DNA of 64,000 bases, taken from UBA4582 sp965657335 (GTDB lineage Bacteria > Pseudomonadota > Gammaproteobacteria > Pseudomonadales > Azotimanducaceae). Within the stretch, counting starts at the first letter, position 1, and every line of letters starts with the position of its first letter. The notes under the pieces are model-generated. The model had not been told where the DNA came from. It saw only the letters and a list, made by a program, of their open reading frames with translations, and did no database searches. The stretch lies in the NCBI GenBank assembly GCA_965657335.1, contig CBFHOH010000010.1:1-64000 (forward strand), written 5' to 3'. Below are positions 1 to 8,377 of this stretch, one piece after another. Made by a program: the position numbers and the translations under genes.

Positions 1-86
1 TTTCAGCATCGCGAGATTGGGAAGTTCGGGAGTATGAAAAGACGGTGACTGATTGGCAGCTTAAGCGGTATTTTGAGGTGATATGA
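1..86 (+). CDS. C-terminal fragment, probable glutamine synthetase family protein
   Basis: An open frame enters from the left edge and ends at a TGA at 84-86, giving about 27 residues that end in VTDWQLKRYFEVI. The run of a Trp-Glu pair, a Tyr, then V-T/S-D-W-x-x-x-R-Y near the C-terminus resembles the end of glutamine synthetases of the GlnA/PuuA type. The stop overlaps the ATG of the next gene (ATGA), which implies translational coupling to a glutamine amidotransferase, a pairing seen in gamma-glutamyl/polyamine pathways. Only the tail is visible, so the family call is tentative. Confidence 0.5.
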   Translation, partial: SASRDWEVREYEKTVTDWQLKRYFEVI

Positions 87-793
87 AAATAGGTATTTTA
101 CAGGCCGACTCGGTTCGTCCTGAATTCCGTGAGGAATTTGGTAATTATCCAGGCATGATTCAAATACTGCTCGAAGCCTCCCGTGATGAGGAAGAGGATC
201 TCACCTTTACGACTTATGACGTCGTTCAGGGGGAGTATCCGGATGAACTCTCAGCCTGTGATGGTTACGTCATTACAGGCAGCGCGTCTAGTGTCTATGA
301 CGATGAACCTTGGATTCATGAACTTCGAAAGTTCGTCGTGCGATTACATAAAACGCGAACAAAAACCGTGGGTATCTGCTTTGGTCATCAAATGATTGCG
401 CTTGCTTTAGACGGTGTCGCCGGCGCTGCAGATCAAGGTTGGGAAGTCGGCATTCACGAAACCGCGGTTGTAGCGGCAAAGCCCTTTATGTCACCGGCAC
501 TTGATAAGGTATCTTTGCTTTATAGTCATCGGGATCAAGTGTCAAAACTACCTTCCGGTGCTGAACTACTTGCGGGTCATGATTTTTGCCCTGTGTCGAT
601 GTATGTTATCGACGCTCACATGTTCGCATTTCAGGGCCACCCGGAATTCGTCAAGGGGTACTCAGAAAAGCTGATGAATTTTCGCCGTCAAACGCTAGGT
701 GAAGAGATTTACTCGGCAGGAATCGATTCCCTGCAGCAGGCGCTCGATAGCCGAACAATAGGGCGATGGATGCTTAATTTTTTGGCGAACTAG
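83..793 (+). CDS. Class I glutamine amidotransferase (GMP synthase GATase-like)
   Basis: This 236-residue protein is a stand-alone class I glutamine amidotransferase. The nucleophile elbow GICFGHQ carries Cys99, and GHPEF supplies His186 and Glu188, completing the Cys-His-Glu triad. An oxyanion-type loop (ITGSASSVYDD) lies near residue 65. Such proteins hydrolyse glutamine or gamma-glutamyl amides in the cytoplasm. The start overlaps the stop of the upstream probable glutamine synthetase (ATGA), so the two are co-translated; the pair may act in gamma-glutamylated amine metabolism like PuuA/PuuD, although this sequence is of the GuaA-like GATase1 type rather than close to PuuD. The substrate is unknown. 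Confidence 0.85.
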   Translation: MKIGILQADSVRPEFREEFGNYPGMIQILLEASRDEEEDLTFTTYDVVQGEYPDELSACDGYVITGSASSVYDDEPWIHELRKFVVRLHKTRTKTVGICFGHQMIALALDGVAGAADQGWEVGIHETAVVAAKPFMSPALDKVSLLYSHRDQVSKLPSGAELLAGHDFCPVSMYVIDAHMFAFQGHPEFVKGYSEKLMNFRRQTLGEEIYSAGIDSLQQALDSRTIGRWMLNFLAN

Positions 794-864
794 TGGACAC
801 TTGTGACAAATTTTTCACGCCCGCAGTCATACTAGGTTAGCTCAGTGAGGCTCTCAGATGCTGC

Positions 865-1854
865 CTAAACGGTATCCGCTGGCCAGAGCCATGCCGCACC
901 CCTTACGCCGCTGGAATCGCCATAGCCTGCTTTGACCAGTTTTGTGCTAACGATGTCCGAAAAAACATATCTCGACAGGTACTTCGTGACCTCAGGATAA
1001 ATCTTCTCGATATTTGACATGCCACCCCCGAGGACGATGATATGCGGGTCAAGGGTGTTGATAACTGTCGATAGCGCCAGTGCGAGCAAATTACAATACT
1101 GTTGTAATACCTGATGAGCTGTCGCGGCAAGGTTCTCATCGGTACTTTCGAGCAGATCTGCAATCTCTTCACCCGTCAACGACTGCCCCGACGCTTGCCT
1201 AAAACTGTTTTCAAAGCCGGTACCAGAAACCCAAGTTTCCACACAGTCCGTTCTGCCACAGTAGCAAAGGCGTTGACCACTTTGGGGTAACGGTAGCACT
1301 TCATCTTCGTCTGCCTGATATGCATCTATCGGCAGTGTGCAATGTCCCCACTCTCCGCTGATACCATTAGCGCCCTGAAGAAGTTTCTGATCGAGAACGA
1401 TACCGCCCCCGGTACCGGTGCCGAGTATGACCCCGAACACGAGTGAGGCTCCCTGACCTGCGCCATCGGTGGCCTCTGAGAGCGCGAAGCAGTCAGCGTC
1501 ATTAGCTAGTCGAACAGGACGCGCGAGTTGCTCTGTTAATCGCTCTTGTAACGCCTGATCATTAAGACCTGTGCTATTGCTATTGCGCATTTTTCCGGTA
1601 ACGGGCGATATCGAGCCAGGTGTGCCGATGCCGATGGGGATTTTTCTAATATCGGGGCCTTTCAGGTAGCCTTTTGTTTCAATTTCACGATCAAGCATCT
1701 GTACCAAATGAGCGATGGCATCCGTGGTGGCAGAAAAGTCGTTTTTTGGTGTCCTAACTCTTTGCCTAAACACAACGTTTCCGAGATCGTCAAGAATCAC
1801 GCCCTCGATTTTTGTGCCACCTAAATCAATGCCTATCCGCGGCTGTCCCATCAT
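865..1854 (-). CDS. ROK family sugar kinase (fructokinase/N-acetylhexosamine kinase-like)
   Basis: A 329-residue ROK kinase. The N-terminal phosphate-binding segment GIDLGGTKIEG (residues 8-18) is diagnostic. NDAD carries the catalytic Asp, and the ROK zinc site is visible as GHC followed by CYCGRTDCVETW. A glycine-rich adenosine-binding turn (VLGGGMSN) is near the C-terminus. ROK kinases with this arrangement phosphorylate fructose, mannose, glucose or N-acetylhexosamines; the zinc motif and length fit Mak/NagK types, but the sugar cannot be read from sequence. It is the last gene of a minus-strand run after an amidohydrolase (150-bp gap), so it may act on an amino-sugar product. Two adjacent ATGs are possible starts. 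Confidence 0.9.
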   Translation of the reverse strand: MMGQPRIGIDLGGTKIEGVILDDLGNVVFRQRVRTPKNDFSATTDAIAHLVQMLDREIETKGYLKGPDIRKIPIGIGTPGSISPVTGKMRNSNSTGLNDQALQERLTEQLARPVRLANDADCFALSEATDGAGQGASLVFGVILGTGTGGGIVLDQKLLQGANGISGEWGHCTLPIDAYQADEDEVLPLPQSGQRLCYCGRTDCVETWVSGTGFENSFRQASGQSLTGEEIADLLESTDENLAATAHQVLQQYCNLLALALSTVINTLDPHIIVLGGGMSNIEKIYPEVTKYLSRYVFSDIVSTKLVKAGYGDSSGVRGAAWLWPADTV

Positions 1855-2004
1855 TAGTATCCATCGTCAGGTTCAATCGATATTTAAGCTTGCCGCACCG
1901 GCGAGCGGTGCTTACTGAAAGTAGAAAATATATCACAGCGGTGCGGTGCAGGCAGTCGTGGCAGCTTTTTAATGTCGCTGTTGGTGCTATCGAGGCTTGC
2001 AGGC

Positions 2005-3498
2005 TTACCCGAAAGCCTCTCTTCTATAGCGTAGCATCTTGCCTGCACCCGCGCCGCTGTGTTGACCATTCTGTAGCGCAATATTTCCGTTGACGACAAC
2101 CAGGCTAATACCCTTTGGCTCCTGCTTGGGATTATCATAAGTCGCAGTATCAATGATTGTCGCTGGATCAAATAAAACGAGATCGGCCCAAAACCCCGGT
2201 TGAATTTTTCCTCGATCTTGCATGCCGAATGTCTCGGCTGAAAGGGAGGTCATGCGACGAACAGCTTCGGGTAGTGACAGAATGCCACGTTCTCGCACGT
2301 ATTTACCTAACACTCGAGGGAAGGTGCCAAACAGTCTTGGGTGAGGTCGACCGCGCAGGTCAGGTATACCATCGGATCCGACCATCATGTCCGTATGAGC
2401 GAGGTTGGTTTCAATGTCTTTTTCGTCGATGATGAAGTGGACGCAAATAGTTTTCTCTCCACCTGGTGCTGTCAGAATTTTCTTCACCAGGTCTGTAATA
2501 TCGATCTCCTCCTCCTTTGCGATGTCTACTAGCATTCTGCCCTCGTATTCACGAAAAGCTGCGCAACTGGCCAGCTGAATAACTTCGGCAAAAGTTCGAT
2601 TAATCTTCTCTAGGTTAAAATACTCGATCATGCGTCCGCTGCCGGCAGTGTAGGGGTACACATCGAGGGTAACCCTCTGTCCTAACTTCAGCGCCTCGTC
2701 AACGCGCTCGAGTGATGCTCGTACTTTTCCCCAATTAGGTTGTCCAGCAGATTTGTGGTGGGAAATGTGAACGTGGACATCGCTTTCTTGGCCGATTGTC
2801 AGCGTCTCCTCGACTGCCTCAAGCAGACGATCACCTTCATTGCGCATGTGAGTCGTGTACAACGCATTGTATTGGTTTGCGGCACTCGCCAGTTCGATAA
2901 TTTCCTCGGTCTTACTCCATTTTCCCGGTGTGTAAATAAGTCCGGTCGAAAAACCACAGGATCCTTGTTCGAGTTGCTGCTCGACCAGTACACGCATTTT
3001 TCGGAGCTCCTCCTTTGTTGGCGCTCGCTGTTCATGACCAATGATGATCGAGCGCACCGTATTATGACCGGTTAGCATCATGTTGTTGATCGCAGGCTTG
3101 TTCTGTAAAACTGCTTCAAAATATCCTTCAAGGTCATTAAAGCCGGCTTGAACGCCAGCAAGGATGCCTCCGCTCGCTTTTGCTGAATCCATTTGTGCGC
3201 TGGCGGGCACGGCGCTAAAACCGCAGTTGCCCGTAACAACGCTAGTCACCCCCTGCGCGAGCTTAAACTCCATGCCAGGATGGCGAAAAAACGCGCCATC
3301 ATCATGAGAGTGGGTATCGATGAAGCCCGGTGCAAGATGAAGTCCGTTACCGTCGATTTCTTTTGTGTTGCTAGTGACGGACCCACCAGCATCCCCGACG
3401 CTTGAAATTCGCCCATCTTCAATCGTGACATCACCATAAAATGCTTCAGTACCAGTACCATCGAGAATGTTGACGTTTCTAATCGTCAGCTGAGACAT
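2005..3498 (-). CDS. N-acyl-D-amino-acid deacylase-like amidohydrolase
   Basis: An amidohydrolase of the D-aminoacylase/dihydroorotase superfamily, about 497 residues from the preferred ATG at 3498, which has an AGAGGG ribosome-binding site 8 nt upstream; an in-frame ATG at 3591 lacks support. The N-terminus MSQLTIRNVNILDGTG opens the composite beta-sandwich domain, followed by GFIDTHSHDD (metal ligands HxH) and GNCGFS, a D-aminoacylase signature. IGHE, THMRNE and HISHHKS lie further on. The expected reaction is hydrolysis of N-acyl-D-amino acids or related N-acylated compounds. It lies 56 bp downstream of the GMC oxidoreductase and probably shares its transcript. Confidence 0.88.
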   Translation of the reverse strand: MSQLTIRNVNILDGTGTEAFYGDVTIEDGRISSVGDAGGSVTSNTKEIDGNGLHLAPGFIDTHSHDDGAFFRHPGMEFKLAQGVTSVVTGNCGFSAVPASAQMDSAKASGGILAGVQAGFNDLEGYFEAVLQNKPAINNMMLTGHNTVRSIIIGHEQRAPTKEELRKMRVLVEQQLEQGSCGFSTGLIYTPGKWSKTEEIIELASAANQYNALYTTHMRNEGDRLLEAVEETLTIGQESDVHVHISHHKSAGQPNWGKVRASLERVDEALKLGQRVTLDVYPYTAGSGRMIEYFNLEKINRTFAEVIQLASCAAFREYEGRMLVDIAKEEEIDITDLVKKILTAPGGEKTICVHFIIDEKDIETNLAHTDMMVGSDGIPDLRGRPHPRLFGTFPRVLGKYVRERGILSLPEAVRRMTSLSAETFGMQDRGKIQPGFWADLVLFDPATIIDTATYDNPKQEPKGISLVVVNGNIALQNGQHSGAGAGKMLRYRREAFG

Positions 3499-3554
3499 AT
3501 GATTTACCCTCTTACTTAAAATCTGGATGTTGTAATGTGTATGTTGATGTTGTG

Positions 3555-5084
3555 TTACAAACCGTAGTGACCGGGTTTGGTTCTTATCCATTCACCGATC
3601 ATTTCACCGATCATGATGCAGCTAAGGTTGGTGTTGGCGCTTGGCACATAAGGCATGATCGACGCGTCAGCAACGACAAGTTGATCAATGCTATGACAGC
3701 AACCGTATTGGTCTACCACGCTGAATGGGTCAGTTGTTGGTCCCATTTTTGTCGTACCGCATGGATGGTACCCACTGCCTGAAAATCGTTTGCAAAGCGT
3801 AGCGAGTGTCTCGTCGTCTGCACCTTTTATCGGGTCAGGAAAAATCACTGAGTCGATCATATCCGCAATAGCCCCGGATTCAGTAAACCGTAGTGTATCT
3901 TTCATGCACTGAACAAGCCGGTTGCAGTCCCTATCATCTTCACAGAATCGATTGTGGATATTTGGCTGCACTAGTGGGTCGGCGGATTGCAGAGTAAGTT
4001 CGCCTCTACCGTACTGGTACTCAAGCACTGCGGCAATCGAAAATGCGGGTGGGGATTTTTCTGTACCCGCGAAGCTTATCTGTTCAATTTGCAGATCATT
4101 TCTCTTATCAGATCCTTCCGCTGTATAGCGCAGAATCGTTTGAATAATAGGGTCGTCTCGGTTGATATTTACGCCGTCTTTTACGCGGGCAACAACCGCA
4201 AGGGCTGGATGATCGCAGAGATTTTTCCCAACGCCCGGTACGTCAGCAACCGTAGCGATACCGTGCGCTTCCAGCTCTTTTTTTGGGCCAATCCCCGAAC
4301 GTAACATAATTGCCGGCGACATAATGGCGCCCGCACACAGTACCGTCGTCTTTGCCTCGTAACGTTTTGTTTGTCCGGTGAGGGTCAAAACTTCGGCGCC
4401 GATGCATTTCTTGTTGTCAAACAATAGTCTGGTCACGGTTGATTGGCTACGTATTTCCAGGTTGGGTCTTAGCCTGATCGGTGCAAGATACGCCCCGGCG
4501 GAGGAAACACGTAATCGACCAATTTTATTCATCGGCTGTGGACCGGCACCCCAGCCCTGTGGATCATTTTGATCTTCACACAACGGATAACCCAATTGTT
4601 CAGCGGCATCAAGGAATGCCTCCTGCTGAGGTACACGTTCTTCCTTGGGATAACGCCTGATGCTGATCGGTCCAGCATCGCCGTGATAGGAAAGATGGCC
4701 AAAATCGAGATCACGCTCTAGTCGCTTAAAGGCGGGTAGCACATTTTCCCATTGCCAAGCGCTATTGCCGAGATCTGCCCAGCCGTCGTAGTCTTCCGGA
4801 ATTCCCCTTAAGGCAATTGTTGTATTGACCGAGCTAGACCCGCCAGTCACTCTGCCTCGAGGGAATGGCACATTGCGGCCTTGCGTCGGGGAATATTTGA
4901 GTCCCCAATCATGATCCGTATAAGAGTTGTTGTGGCTGTTGATAATGTCTGCGGGCGTCTCGGATAGCGTAGGGTAATCCGGTCCTGCCTCCAGTAGAAT
5001 AACGTTCAGATTCGGATTTTCAGTTGCTCTAGCAGCAATTGCCGAGCCGCAGCTGCCTGCGCCGATGATGAGTAGGTCGTGCAT
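3555..5084 (-). CDS. GMC family FAD-dependent oxidoreductase
   Basis: A 509-residue glucose-methanol-choline oxidoreductase. The N-terminus LLIIGAGSCGSAIAAR with LLEAG downstream is the ADP-binding fold; GGSSSVN near residue 80 is the first GMC signature. The C-terminal YHPCGTTKMG region has the catalytic His, followed by VADASIMPYVPSANTN. These enzymes oxidise alcohols, aldehydes or choline-like substrates, usually as dehydrogenases linked to quinone or another acceptor. It leads a minus-strand run with the D-aminoacylase-like gene and the ROK kinase. The closest textbook relatives are choline and alkanol dehydrogenases, but the substrate is not determinable. Confidence 0.9.
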   Translation of the reverse strand: MHDLLIIGAGSCGSAIAARATENPNLNVILLEAGPDYPTLSETPADIINSHNNSYTDHDWGLKYSPTQGRNVPFPRGRVTGGSSSVNTTIALRGIPEDYDGWADLGNSAWQWENVLPAFKRLERDLDFGHLSYHGDAGPISIRRYPKEERVPQQEAFLDAAEQLGYPLCEDQNDPQGWGAGPQPMNKIGRLRVSSAGAYLAPIRLRPNLEIRSQSTVTRLLFDNKKCIGAEVLTLTGQTKRYEAKTTVLCAGAIMSPAIMLRSGIGPKKELEAHGIATVADVPGVGKNLCDHPALAVVARVKDGVNINRDDPIIQTILRYTAEGSDKRNDLQIEQISFAGTEKSPPAFSIAAVLEYQYGRGELTLQSADPLVQPNIHNRFCEDDRDCNRLVQCMKDTLRFTESGAIADMIDSVIFPDPIKGADDETLATLCKRFSGSGYHPCGTTKMGPTTDPFSVVDQYGCCHSIDQLVVADASIMPYVPSANTNLSCIMIGEMIGEWIRTKPGHYGL

Positions 5085-5359
5085 GGTCTATCCAATTTTG
5101 TGCGACCTCTGAGCATACGCCAGGAAGGCGAGCGATTGAAGAGGCTTCGCCGTGGCGCTATTGCGAGTATCATCGGATGTCTTTATGTCTATATTCAAGC
5201 GTCTTCCACAATTAGCGACGCAAGACCCGAGGTAGCGAGGATCGCGCCTGAAGCGATAAAATGACTCAAGCTGCGCCGAGGCGAGCAACGTATGGTGAAT
5301 ATATGGCTGGCCCGTTACAAGCACCGCCCAGTTTTCTGCTGCGTTCGCTCGGTGAATGT

Positions 5360-6061
5360 CTAGCGGGGGAGCGGTGAATCCCCTTGCTGAATCTTCTGCT
5401 TTAACGCGCTTAACTCATTATCGAGTCTGTCATCCAGCGCGAGCGCCGCGATTTGCACTTCAAGGTCAGAGTTATTGGAGGCGTTATCGCTCGCAGCACC
5501 GAGCCCGAAAGATGCGACCTCTCCCTCAAGCTCGTCTATTTTCCGCTCATATGCGTCGAATCGAGTCAGAGCATCATTACACGAAAAGTCGTGCAGCTGT
5601 CGCTTAACCTTCATTCTTGATTTTACGCTGTTACCTCTCAATATCAGGGCTTTATATCTTGTTTTAGTGAGCTTGAGTTTCTCTTCGAGTTGTTTGCTGT
5701 CGCTCGCAATTTTTGCGACAACGTCATCTATATGAGTGATTTCAACCAAGCATTGGTCAATGGCTTGTTGGACAAGATTTTTTTCTTTGATGGCTGCCCT
5801 AGCCAAATCATCACGAGTCTTTTCAATTGCTAGCGCTGCGCGCTGTTGCCACTGATCGTATTCCTTTACCAGCTGATCACGTTTGTGAACGAGCTGTGTG
5901 TGTGTTGCTTGAAGTCCAGTAGTTTCAGTCCGCATCGTGCGCAGTGTCTGCTCCATTTCACGGACGATGAAGCTGACCATTTTCTTTGGGTCCTCGGCCT
6001 GGTCAAGCATGGAATTTACATTTGAATTTACGATGTCTGAAAAGCGGTTGAGAATGCTCAT
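5360..6061 (-). CDS. pspA: Phage shock protein A (PspA/IM30 family)
   Basis: Starts at MSILNRFSDIVNSNVNSMLDQAEDP, the conserved amphipathic N-terminus of PspA, with an AGGAG site about 10 nt upstream of the ATG at 6061; the longer frame to 6124 is unlikely. About 233 residues, mostly long alpha-helical coiled coil (residues 25-190), as expected for this ESCRT-III-like membrane-repair protein (E. coli PspA is about 222). It binds stressed inner membrane and in enterobacteria also inhibits PspF. No pspB, pspC or pspF is seen nearby; instead a small exported protein is encoded just upstream. I searched the upstream region for a sigma-54 site and found none with canonical spacing. Confidence 0.9.
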   Translation of the reverse strand: MSILNRFSDIVNSNVNSMLDQAEDPKKMVSFIVREMEQTLRTMRTETTGLQATHTQLVHKRDQLVKEYDQWQQRAALAIEKTRDDLARAAIKEKNLVQQAIDQCLVEITHIDDVVAKIASDSKQLEEKLKLTKTRYKALILRGNSVKSRMKVKRQLHDFSCNDALTRFDAYERKIDELEGEVASFGLGAASDNASNNSDLEVQIAALALDDRLDNELSALKQKIQQGDSPLPR

Positions 6062-6151
6062 GTTGTTGACTCCTGCAAAGTACGAATTCATATACCTAAC
6101 TGCTCTTTGGTGCCTATTACGCACTGTTTAGATGACCATCTGGCTGCCGGT

Positions 6152-6415
6152 TTAGTTGTAGAGAATTTGACCGGCCGCTTTAATGAGTGACTCTTTCGTG
6201 GCGTTTGCGCAAATCACGTCGAATGACTGAGTACAGAGCACACATATGTCTGGTGTGGTCGAGTTTGACGAAGTATCGATTTCGAGCGGCGCGAGTTCGT
6301 TTGCTGCTACTCTAGCGTCAGCGAATATGCCGAAACTTCCGATGACAAGTATGAAAACGGAAGCCGTAATCCAGTTTGTTGTGCGTCCAGCGTATCTCAT
6401 TCTTCCTGTGGTCAT
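6152..6415 (-). CDS. Small putative exported or membrane-anchored protein of unknown function
   Basis: An 87-residue reading frame with a basic start (TTGRMRYAGR), a hydrophobic stretch at about residues 15-33 and an Ala-rich junction (ADARVAANELA) that looks like a signal peptide or single anchor. The remaining 50 residues are acidic and polar with three cysteines (ICVLC and VICANA). It lies 90 bp upstream of pspA on the same strand, so it could be part of an envelope-stress transcript. The ribosome-binding site is weak. I do not recognise a family; chance coding cannot be excluded. Confidence 0.45.
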   Translation of the reverse strand: MTTGRMRYAGRTTNWITASVFILVIGSFGIFADARVAANELAPLEIDTSSNSTTPDICVLCTQSFDVICANATKESLIKAAGQILYN

Positions 6416-6770
6416 TTTAGTTACTCGCTTCTTTGTTAATGCCTGCGCTTGTTATTTTCACAGGGTTCCATGTGATTCTTAATGCTTTCACTGGGTAATA
6501 CACAAACTGTGCCAAGATGTTAATTGTTGTTGTAAGGTGTTGTTTATAATGGATTAATTAGTCCTTTGTTGCTTTCTTGCACAACAACTTTTGATGACCG
6601 TGGTCGCAAACAAACCTTCATTTAGTGAAATTCACCATGTTCATCTGAAGAATCTGACCAATTAGCACCGGAAGTCACTGCAAGACGACCAAATTCAGTT
6701 CGCGGTCGGGTCGACACTTCAAAAGGTCTCAATGCGTTATACTCTGCGCTCATTTTGTTGGAGAAAATTT
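6416..6770. other. Divergent intergenic region with promoter-like elements
   Basis: This 355-bp stretch separates the minus-strand envelope genes from the plus-strand TPP-enzyme gene. It contains the sigma-70-like element described separately (6524-6550) and an inverted repeat TTGTTG-N10-CAACAA at 6566-6587 that overlaps where a transcript from that promoter would begin and could be an operator. The strand-specific GGAG site at 6760-6763 belongs to the downstream gene. I see no convincing small gene here. Confidence 0.5.
6524..6550 (+). promoter_or_regulatory. Candidate sigma-70 promoter for the TPP enzyme gene
   Basis: TTGTTG at 6524-6529 and a perfect TATAAT at 6545-6550, separated by 15 nt (slightly short). 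It points at the gene starting at 6771, leaving a leader of about 210 nt. The inverted repeat at 6566-6587 just downstream would be suited to repression. The call rests on hexamer match only. Confidence 0.4.
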
Positions 6771-8318
6771 ATGAACGGAGCTGAAAGCCTTCTGGAAACA
6801 CTAATTAACAACGGCGTTGAGGTGTGTTTTTCTAATCCAGGAACCTCAGAGATGCATATGGTCGCGGCTATTGGCAAAACCGAAGGTATGCGCTCGATCC
6901 TGAGTTTGTTTGAGGGCGTATGCTCCGGTGCAGCCGATGGATATGGAAGAATGGCGGGTAAACCCGCGTGTACCCTGTTGCATCTAGGTCCCGGTCTATC
7001 CAATGCTTCAGCCAACCTGCACAACGCGAAAAAGGCGAATACCCCGGTATTAAATTTGATTGGTGACCACGCGGTCTATCACAAAAAATACGATGCGCCA
7101 CTCACGTCAGACATCATTTCCCTTGCCCAAGGTGTATCTGATTGGGTCCACACCACGGACACAGCCGAAAACCTGCCCGGAGACGCTGCCGAGGCGGTGG
7201 CGATAGCAAATCAAGGTGCAGGCAAGATATCCACCTTAATTGTGCCTGCAGATTGTGCCTGGAATGATTCGGTTGATCCCGCCCAACTCAGACCCGCCTT
7301 ACCACCTGAGACGGTAAGCGTCGAGGCAGTAGACCAAGCTGCAAAGCTTTTGCAGAACGGCAAAACGACAATGATATTGCTCGGTAATATGGGGTTAAGT
7401 GAAGAGGCACTATCTTTGGCAGATAAAATTGCTCAAGCCAGTGGTGCACGAGTATTTACCGACACGTTTTTCAGTCGAATGCCGAGAGGAGAGGGTCGCT
7501 GCCAAGTCGAGCGGTTGCAATATTTTGCGGAGATGGGCGTAGAGCAGATTAAAGACATGGAACAATTGATTATGGTGGGTACCAAAGCGCCGGTCGCTTT
7601 TTTTGCCTACCCTGGAAAGCCTAGCGAGTTTTATGCGCCCGGCAGCGAGCTTCATACGCTAGCAAATGTCGACGAAGATGCCGAAGACGCGCTTACTCGA
7701 TTAATGCAAGCCATCGGTGCTGAATCGGAGAAGCCCAGATTGACGAAGCTGGTAAAAGCGGGTCCAGGCAAAGATGGTCTTTCCCCCGGAACGATTGGTA
7801 TGACATTCGCAGAATACCTGCCAGTTGACGCAATTGTTGTTGATGAGGGCGCAACCGCAGGGGGTGCATGTTATCCATGTAGCGCAAACGCTGAGCCACA
7901 TGACTGGTTGACGCTAACTGGTGGTTCAATTGGTTATGGGTTGCCAACAGCGATTGGGGCAGCTGTTGCTTGCCCCGACAGAAAGGTTGTCTGTAACCAT
8001 GGTGATGGAGGTGCGATGTACACTATCCAATCCCTTTGGACAATGGCCCGGGAGGATTTGGATATCTGTGTGTTAATTTTTGCTAATCGCAAATACCAGA
8101 TACTTCAAATAGAACTTGCCCGGGTGGGCGCGCAGACGATGAATAAGAAAACAATGGATATGTTGGACATTAGCAATCCGGATTTAGATTTTGTCAAACT
8201 TTCCGAGGGTATGGGAGTGCCAGCGACAAGAGCTACGACAATCGAAGAGTTTAACGAACAGTATCGTACTGCGATGAACACACGCGGGCCTCGGTTGATT
8301 GAAATCATGCTGGCATAA
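6771..8318 (+). CDS. Thiamine pyrophosphate enzyme, acetolactate synthase large-subunit-like
   Basis: A 515-residue TPP-dependent enzyme of the acetolactate synthase/benzoylformate decarboxylase superfamily. I start it at the ATG at 6771, which has GGAG 7 nt upstream; the frame extends to 6732 without a site. The N-terminal Pyr domain shows FSNPGTSE and LFEGVCSGAADGYGR, where Glu48 would activate the cofactor. The C-terminal PP domain shows NHGDGGAMY and a later Asn (FANRKY), forming the TPP/Mg motif. It is shorter than IlvB (about 570) and no small subunit is adjacent, so a catabolic 2-oxoacid decarboxylase or ligase role is as likely as branched-chain synthesis. The sulfide:quinone oxidoreductase follows 59 bp downstream. 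Confidence 0.85.
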   Translation: MNGAESLLETLINNGVEVCFSNPGTSEMHMVAAIGKTEGMRSILSLFEGVCSGAADGYGRMAGKPACTLLHLGPGLSNASANLHNAKKANTPVLNLIGDHAVYHKKYDAPLTSDIISLAQGVSDWVHTTDTAENLPGDAAEAVAIANQGAGKISTLIVPADCAWNDSVDPAQLRPALPPETVSVEAVDQAAKLLQNGKTTMILLGNMGLSEEALSLADKIAQASGARVFTDTFFSRMPRGEGRCQVERLQYFAEMGVEQIKDMEQLIMVGTKAPVAFFAYPGKPSEFYAPGSELHTLANVDEDAEDALTRLMQAIGAESEKPRLTKLVKAGPGKDGLSPGTIGMTFAEYLPVDAIVVDEGATAGGACYPCSANAEPHDWLTLTGGSIGYGLPTAIGAAVACPDRKVVCNHGDGGAMYTIQSLWTMAREDLDICVLIFANRKYQILQIELARVGAQTMNKKTMDMLDISNPDLDFVKLSEGMGVPATRATTIEEFNEQYRTAMNTRGPRLIEIMLA

Positions 8319-8377
8319 CTTCTCGCCTGTTAAGTTGCCCTGACACCATAAATAATAATAAAAATTGGAGAATCAAG

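Noticed and set aside
5088..5324. 78-codon minus-strand frame between the GMC and pspA genes
   Set aside because: No ribosome-binding site or family resemblance; composition looks non-coding.
6062..6151. Sigma-54 promoter upstream of pspA
   Set aside because: A GGCAC...GAGCAG arrangement is present on the minus strand, but the GG-to-GC spacing is one base short of the required ten and the -12 element is poor.
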